A stretch of 64,000 nucleotides of DNA from Brachycybe producta. Taxonomy: Eukaryota > Arthropoda > Diplopoda > Playtdesmida > Andrognathidae. Below are positions 58,134-64,000 of the stretch, piece after piece. The translations under genes were made by a program, and so were the position numbers. Location: NCBI GenBank assembly GCA_036925085.1, contig JAUPFP010000088.1:248001-312000 (forward strand), read 5' to 3'. The notes under the pieces are model-generated. The model was not told the DNA's origin, made no database searches, and worked only from the letters and a program-made list of their open reading frames with translations. Numbering within the stretch: position 1 is the first letter of the stretch; each line of letters starts with the position of its first letter.

Positions 58134-58587
58134 AACTTAAATAATTTATTTCAAATCCCACCCATTGACTTTGATACATCCTATACATAATATAATTTCA
58201 TTATCGATATCACAAACATTTTTGGTTGAATTTTATGGCCAACTATTAAAACCTCTCTTTAAGAGAATATTACTTAGCTTCAAGTGACTTCAGCTCTCTT
58301 CGTGTAAAATTACTGATCTTGAAAGTGAAACATAAATTACACAATGTTTCTTTGAAAGTGAAAGATTCTTCTTTGCAAAAAAAAAATCCCCCGTTTTGCA
58401 AACTGTTTTAACCATATTTCTGATAGGTTAATTTGAATTATACACGTTCATTTGATCACAGCGTAGCAGGCTTTAGATATTGCTCTTATTTTACATATTT
58501 TATATATACAAAAATTACTAATAAAGTAAATCATGAAAAATCTATTACACTTTAAATATTATGGGCTTTTATGATATAATAATATAC

Positions 58588-59212
58588 CTCGTTTCCATTA
58601 TAAAAGTTAAGTGTAGTTAAAATAATAATAACCAAAGTTAATTAATGTTTGAAAACAAATGTAGTTAAATTAACTGTACAGCTAAATCTAAAAACAATGG
58701 AGTTAACGAGATCAATGAAGTTGGCTGAGTTAAGGTGGTTTTAAAGTGTAAAATGAAGAGAAACGTGATTGTGTTTTAGAAACTAGAAGGGTAGCTCAAT
58801 CACTTAAAGGTATTTTTTATTTGGATATCTTTCAAAATAAGCTTTTTATGTGATTTTTGAAAATAACTTTAAGTATTTTTTTAAAAAATTTTGTCTACAA
58901 AAAGCTTATTTTAATATCAACATAAAATGCCATTAATTGATTGAGCTACCCTTCTAGTTTCTAAAACAGTGTAGTTTCTCTTACATCAAAGAGATCGAAA
59001 ATCAGTTAACACATCTTCAGTTAACCACGTTTTTGAATGGTTAAAACATAACATCCTGATTTAAAACCAAATTTAGCCTACAAAACGTAACAACATTTAG
59101 TACCGTCTGTCTAACAGGATGAAAACAGACTAAAGTATATTTTGTGACTTAACTGCAGTTAACTATAATCTTGATTATTGAACTGCAGTTATTTTTCTTT
59201 TAATAATGGAAA
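58588..59212. mobile_element. Element N with family-D core (D7, 58733-59010)
   Basis: Outer inverted arms gtttccattataaaagttaa and ttttaataatggaaac bracket about 625 bp. The middle is a good family-D palindrome (gaaactagaagggtagctca / tgagctacccttctagtttc). Either D is the core of a longer palindromic family or D7 is nested in N. Confidence 0.6.
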
Positions 59213-59873
59213 CATTAGCTTGAAGAACATTATATGGTTTTATCGTTACAGCCATTAATATCGTCCTAATATTTATTTTTTTGTTTGTAAAAAAGGTCAG
59301 AATTGAAAAATGTTAAAATATCTTCTTTGCTTGTAATATTTGCTTTTAATTATTTAAATTACTGCTTGATATTTAGTTAGTGCTTGTGGCTATAGATTGA
59401 CATTGGTGGTGAATTCCAGACTTTTTTTAGTGATTTTTTTTTTAACAAAGAAAAGAAAAATACAGGTGTTGTTAAATAGATAGAACATTGAAATATTATC
59501 ATTGCAACTACAGAGAACAACCAAATATTTATTAGAATGCTGTGTGCATCATTATCATTATCATAGTAAAGCATTATTACAAAATTTTACAGCCAAAAAT
59601 GGTGCGAAAAATGTGTGAGAGAGAGAAAATGATGACAACAAAGATGAAAATGTGAAATCACGATTAAAATGTAGGATTTTTTTTTTACTTTTGAGAGATG
59701 AACTTGAAATGAGGTGATAACTGATAAGAGAGACAACTGTCATGCACATTGAACATGTTAGTAACTGTCAGATAGTAGTACATGTAGTAAGTAAACTTCA
59801 AATACTCACTGGTACTGTATTTCACCACTCGCATGATTGACTGAAAGGACTAGTTTTTTTTATCAAAAGTATT

Positions 59874-60453
59874 TTAAGGTGGCTGAATAGATATTTATTT
59901 TGTTTTTGTCCTCTCAGATGGTGCCACTGCAGTGACTATTATTGTTCTATAGGAGGTCTCTTCTCCACACCCCGTGGTTTTGAGAAAATTGATGTGTTTC
60001 AAGCGAACGTTTTTTTTTTTTTCAGAAGAAGCATTACGAAAAAATTCAAATTGTTTTAGAAAATAGAATAGTTGGTGATAATGCTAAAAGTCTTTTTCAT
60101 GATGATATCTTTCAAAATAAACTTATTACATGACAGTTTGAAAAAAGGCGAAAAATAGTTTTTCATAAAATGTTAATGAAAAACCCTAAAAACGTGTCAT
60201 TTTCAAACTGCTATAACATATTTATTTTTTAAGATATTGCCATGAAAAAAAAAATACTTTTAGCATAATCGTATGCCATTCTAGTTTTGAAAACAATTTG
60301 AATTTTTCGTAATGTTGTTTCTGAAAAATAAAAAGACAGTTCTCTTGACGTTTTTGAGTCCAAATTTTTCAAAAAAAAAAATATCAAATAGCCACTGCAG
60401 TGACGCCATCCGAGCGGACAAAAACAAAATAAATATCTATTCAGTCAACTTAA
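59874..60453. mobile_element. Element H: 580-bp palindrome with long terminal inverted repeats
   Basis: The ends ttaaggtggctgaatagata and tatctattcagtcaacttaa are inverted and continue for about 60 bases (attttgtttttgtcc / ggacaaaaacaaaat, then gccactgcagtgac / gcagtgacgcca). The interior is also palindromic, with tagaatagttgg and catgatgatatctttcaaaa arms recalling family D. No coding frame. Confidence 0.8.
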
Positions 60454-60914
60454 GCAAATAATTTTCGAAGGTTAGAACAAATGCATATATAGGAAATTGT
60501 TAGTTTGAGATCGTAAAACACAAGTTAAATTACAATGATTGAATAGTTTGTTAGCAGATTGAATTGTTGTCTTGGTAATAAAGTGAGTGAATCGTTAATT
60601 TGTGTGTATGTGTGGTCAAGCTTTTATTTTTTTGTGTGACTTAGTACAGTGTCTATGTGTTAGCTTTAACCTATATTTATTATGGTCACACTTCTGAATC
60701 ATTTAGTAAATTCCTTCTGACAACTATGATTGTACTTTTTACTGCTGCTGATGCTGGCTGCTGGTGTCCTAGCAATCAAAATGACCATCATCAGAAAAGA
60801 TTGGACGATTTATTTCTCCTCTTAAATCCAAACTTGCTCAAATACAGTAGTACCATATAAACCATATTTATACAGTGTAAAGAGAAGAAGTAGCTCAGTG
60901 ATACTCAATCACTA

Positions 60915-61253
60915 GGGCTCGGATTTTTATGCAATATCAAGCAAATGTTTCTCAATTTGTGTGGCTCAAGTGCCAACTAATATGCCACTATTAGAGCAAC
61001 TGCAATTATACAAGTTTCTAATCAAAATGATTGTTCAAAGTTTAAGACTCTAGAGGCTAGAGATGTCTGATCATTATCAGTTATCAACTAGAGACTAGAG
61101 TTCTAGCCTCTAACCAGTGTTTTTTTATTTTTTTTTAAAAAAACAACATAATTGTTAGTTGATACAAATGGGATTATTACTTCACAATTGTTTCTTGGGC
61201 CACAGATTGAGAAACATATAATTTTGCTTGATATTGCATAAAAATCCGAGCCC
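60915..61253. mobile_element. Family C MITE, copy C4
   Basis: 339 bp, gggctcggatttttatgcaa to ttgcataaaaatccgagccc, with a TA on both flanks. Lies upstream of the visible ERC exons. Confidence 0.85.
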
Positions 61254-63752
61254 TAATCATTATCAATAGGAAGAAAAAAAAAATGTGTAAGATCACATAA
61301 AAAATACACATACATACATATAGATTAATAGAATATAGGAATATTACAACTATTATTATTATATACGAGTTAGAAGGAGACAAAATTTGTGCATGGATGG
61401 TCACTAATAGATGGATTTCAGGGTGTGTGTGTTAAAAGACTGAAAATTTTCTCTCGTTATTCAGTCTTTTCATAGTTATGTGGTGATGGGTAAGTGACTA
61501 GAATTCTAAATGGAGAATCATGTAACAGTTGAATTGAGAAAGAAAAAAAAAACACACATGTAATTTTCTTTTACTCTATCACTACTTTTCTGTAGGCCTC
61601 TCTCTACCTTTAGGTTCCATTTCAGAACCAAAAAAAAAAAATGATGGGACATTTTATGACACAGGAGAATATTTAGGTCATTACTTGGAGATTTATATTT
61701 TGACATCCTTTTTTTTGTTGGGTTTGTCTGGATGTCTGTCTGTCTGTCTGTCTCTGTGTGCTTTTATTTTATGCATATGTTTCTAACACACTTAAAACTC
61801 CATATATTTAATAATTAACTATGATGTATTAATAGTTGTGAAAAGTTGATATATTTACAGCATGTCTATTGCATTCATAACATATGAGTACATTCAACTT
61901 TGTCTCTCTGTATTTAGAATATTTACATATGGTTTAATAAAGATGTTTATCATATTTCTTATAACTAAATGACTGAATTATTATGTTATGTAAATGGTGT
62001 TTCGGTTGTTTTTTTTTAGAATATTTTTTGTGGCTGATTTAGTAAATAGATGCTGTATTTATGAGGGTTATCATGGAGGTTACACATTTCGTGTTTGTTT
62101 GCATAATTATCTGATTAACAGTTTAGATTATTTAACACTTTTTTCTTTTTATAAATAAATAAGTTTTATAAAAAAATAAAACCTGTTGCATTAATTGACC
62201 AACAAGTAAAAAAAAAAATCAACTCTAAATTGCAATCTTGAAAATATTAAGTTTCATTAAAATCTGAATATCATTGTTAAAGTAGCACAAAAATTGCTAA
62301 AAAAAAAAGTTAAAATAATTTACGCTTACAGAAAAAATTGCATCATTTTGCGTTTTTTTGTGCGAATGACAATTTTGTTTATTAAAATGCATTTTCGAAT
62401 TACAATTTTTTTTTTCTGCAAAAAATTCATAAATGTATTCTATAATTAGAAATTTTTCTGCTAAAAATGCATAATTGTATTCTAATTACAATGTTTCCAA
62501 TTTTTTTTATATATTTTTCTCTTGACTTAATTATATGGCGGTGTGAGGCATCCAATGGTAAACTGGATGCCTAAATTTGCAAAAGTTGCAATTTAGTTAC
62601 TCTTAATTAATCATTAAATGTTATTTAAAAGAACTTTTCAAAATTGTTAATGAATCAAATATTACATGTAAGTGAATTGTTAAGCATTTTATGATTAGTT
62701 TGAAATGAGATGAATTCAAGCACAAAAATAGTGAGAAAATATAGTCAAGTCAAACTACAGAGAGAAGTTAAGATTTAACCTAAAATACCAATTTCTACAA
62801 TATTAGACAAGAAAACACTCTAAATGTCTAGAAAACATGCTAAAGAAAAAAAGCGAGAAACTATATGAGAATCAAATGAGAGGCAAATAGTGAGTTAGAA
62901 AGGATAAATGGGAAAGAAAAAGTAGCCTCCTACATTCCTATAATCGATGATCTACATTCTACTTTTTTACTCTACTAGGCCCAAAAAACAGCACACACAC
63001 ACTTCTAACACATAGTTTACGAACAACATTATAGAAGAAAAGCAAGAGAGATGTTATATTATTTTTTTCCCACTTTTGGAGAGTAAAAATGGGAGCAAAT
63101 AATATAAACTTGAAGCACACAATTGACATTTGCACTTCAAAAATGTTAAAATTGCAATGCAAACGTTAATTTTTTTTTGTTATGTAACCACAAAGTATAA
63201 AAATGCAACAAAAAAAAAAAGAGAACCATAATATACATATATTAAAAATGATGTTGGCCTTACGCCGGCACTGGTGGTGCCTAGCTGTTCCCGATGACGC
63301 CCTGCTGCTCGCGTTGCACCCGCCATCGCCATCATTAAAAATGGCTGCCTGCCTCAATCTTTATATTTTTTTTAACATCAAAAATAGCCATCTAGCGGTG
63401 ACATACATTTTTCCTCTCGAACTCTGGGAACATCTCTCGAGATCAGGTCATTCAACCGGATCGATATTAAGAGAGAAGGATAGAAGAATCCTCTCAATCT
63501 TCTTTTTTTTTTTCATTGATCCCCCTCCACCCACCTTCTTTACTTTTACCACCCCAATCTACACCTCCATATTAACATTACCACCTCCCCCCCCCCATCA
63601 TGAGATTCATAATTTTTTGACAATGGCACATCTTATCAGTTTCACCCATAACACATTGAAATTGTTGTTGGGTTTATATTTTCTTGTTTTGACAATGCAA
63701 TTCGTGCATGCTGCACTTGAACTCTTGTCCCTCAGCTACATGCCAATCATGG

Positions 63753-63985
63753 CTCCGTCTAAGTAGACATTGGCCATCTAAAGCTTATTAAAGAAACAAG
63801 AGCTAGAACTGATGCATATTCATGATCTGTTTTTTTCTTTCCAATTTTATTTAGGACGAATCCAATTTGGCAATGATTTGGCTAAACCATGTCTAAATAC
63901 CAATCATTTACGATTGGGAATTATCTCCCCCTGCCACATGGCTCTCGAACTGATTGAAGGTGTATTGAGTTGAATTGAATTGAAT
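63753..63985 (+). mobile_element. Retroposon-like 3' region, copy 2
   Basis: ccgtctaagtagacattggc, aaagaaacaagagct, ctgccacatggctctcgaac and a (gaatt)n tail. About 86 bp between ctttcc and ctgccacatg (roughly 63843-63929) are absent from the copy at 24.4 kb. Confidence 0.55.
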
Positions 63986-64000
63986 GGCTGCTGGCAGAAT

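Larger units (their letters stand above)
57666..64000. other. Upstream ERC intron or flank, repeat-rich, no exon recognised
   Basis: The ERC N-terminal exons should lie upstream on the - strand, but I see none in these 6.3 kb. The stretch holds a (CT)n tract (58050-58131), element N with nested D7 (58588-59212), element H (59874-60453), MITE C4 (60915-61253) and a retroposon-like tail (about 63753-63985). Most likely it is a long intron continuing past the window. Confidence 0.6.

Noticed and set aside
59790-59850. Possible micro-exon of ERC on the - strand (ctttcag ... A|gtgagt, 31 bases)
   Set aside because: Both splice sites look good, but the encoded SIMRVVKYST has no ERC counterpart and its length breaks the phase-0 entry of exon 57665.
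63203-63766. 187-codon frame on the + strand
   Set aside because: Mixed low-complexity composition (Pro, Phe runs) with part overlapping a retroposon-like tail. No domain pattern and no splice context linking it to a gene.

Overview
This window is AT-rich animal nuclear DNA. Evidence: spliced genes with GT-AG introns, long intergenic stretches packed with short inverted-repeat transposon remnants, microsatellites and homopolymer runs, and no bacterial-style gene packing. The two recognisable genes are bilaterian orthologues. The style (dense MITE-like hairpins, kilobase introns, about two thirds A+T by eye) suits a spiralian such as a mollusc or annelid, but I cannot fix the phylum from sequence alone.

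Left part (1-7 kb): non-coding, with hairpin repeats, a tandem duplication and microsatellites. At 7.0-9.8 kb lies an FBXL14 / partner-of-paired gene on the + strand: F-box plus leucine-rich repeats, coding sequence in one exon, with a plausible promoter, a 5'-UTR intron and a poly(A) signal. From 9.8 to 42.4 kb I find no convincing gene. It holds at least eleven families of short inverted-repeat elements (called A to N below), two minisatellites, retroposon-like tails and microsatellites.

Right part (42.4-57.7 kb): the 3' portion of an ELKS/CAST/ERC active-zone scaffold gene on the - strand. Eleven exons can be joined in frame, giving 1,700 residues and a stop. The 5' exons lie beyond 57.7 kb and probably beyond the window. 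Nine of the ten recognisable core exons follow vertebrate ERC1/ERC2 closely. The tenth is one uninterrupted 3,453-bp exon that adds about 1,100 residues of coiled coil inside the ELKS core. Within it, a repeated motif recurs at exactly 56-residue and then exactly 63-residue spacing (8 and 9 heptads).

The two genes point at each other (FBXL14 +, ERC -). As I recall, human FBXL14 and ERC1 are also adjacent and convergent, so this looks like old conserved microsynteny. No functional link follows from it: FBXL14 is a ubiquitin-ligase substrate receptor and ERC a presynaptic/cortical scaffold. I recognise no virus-like element, rRNA, tRNA or CRISPR array.
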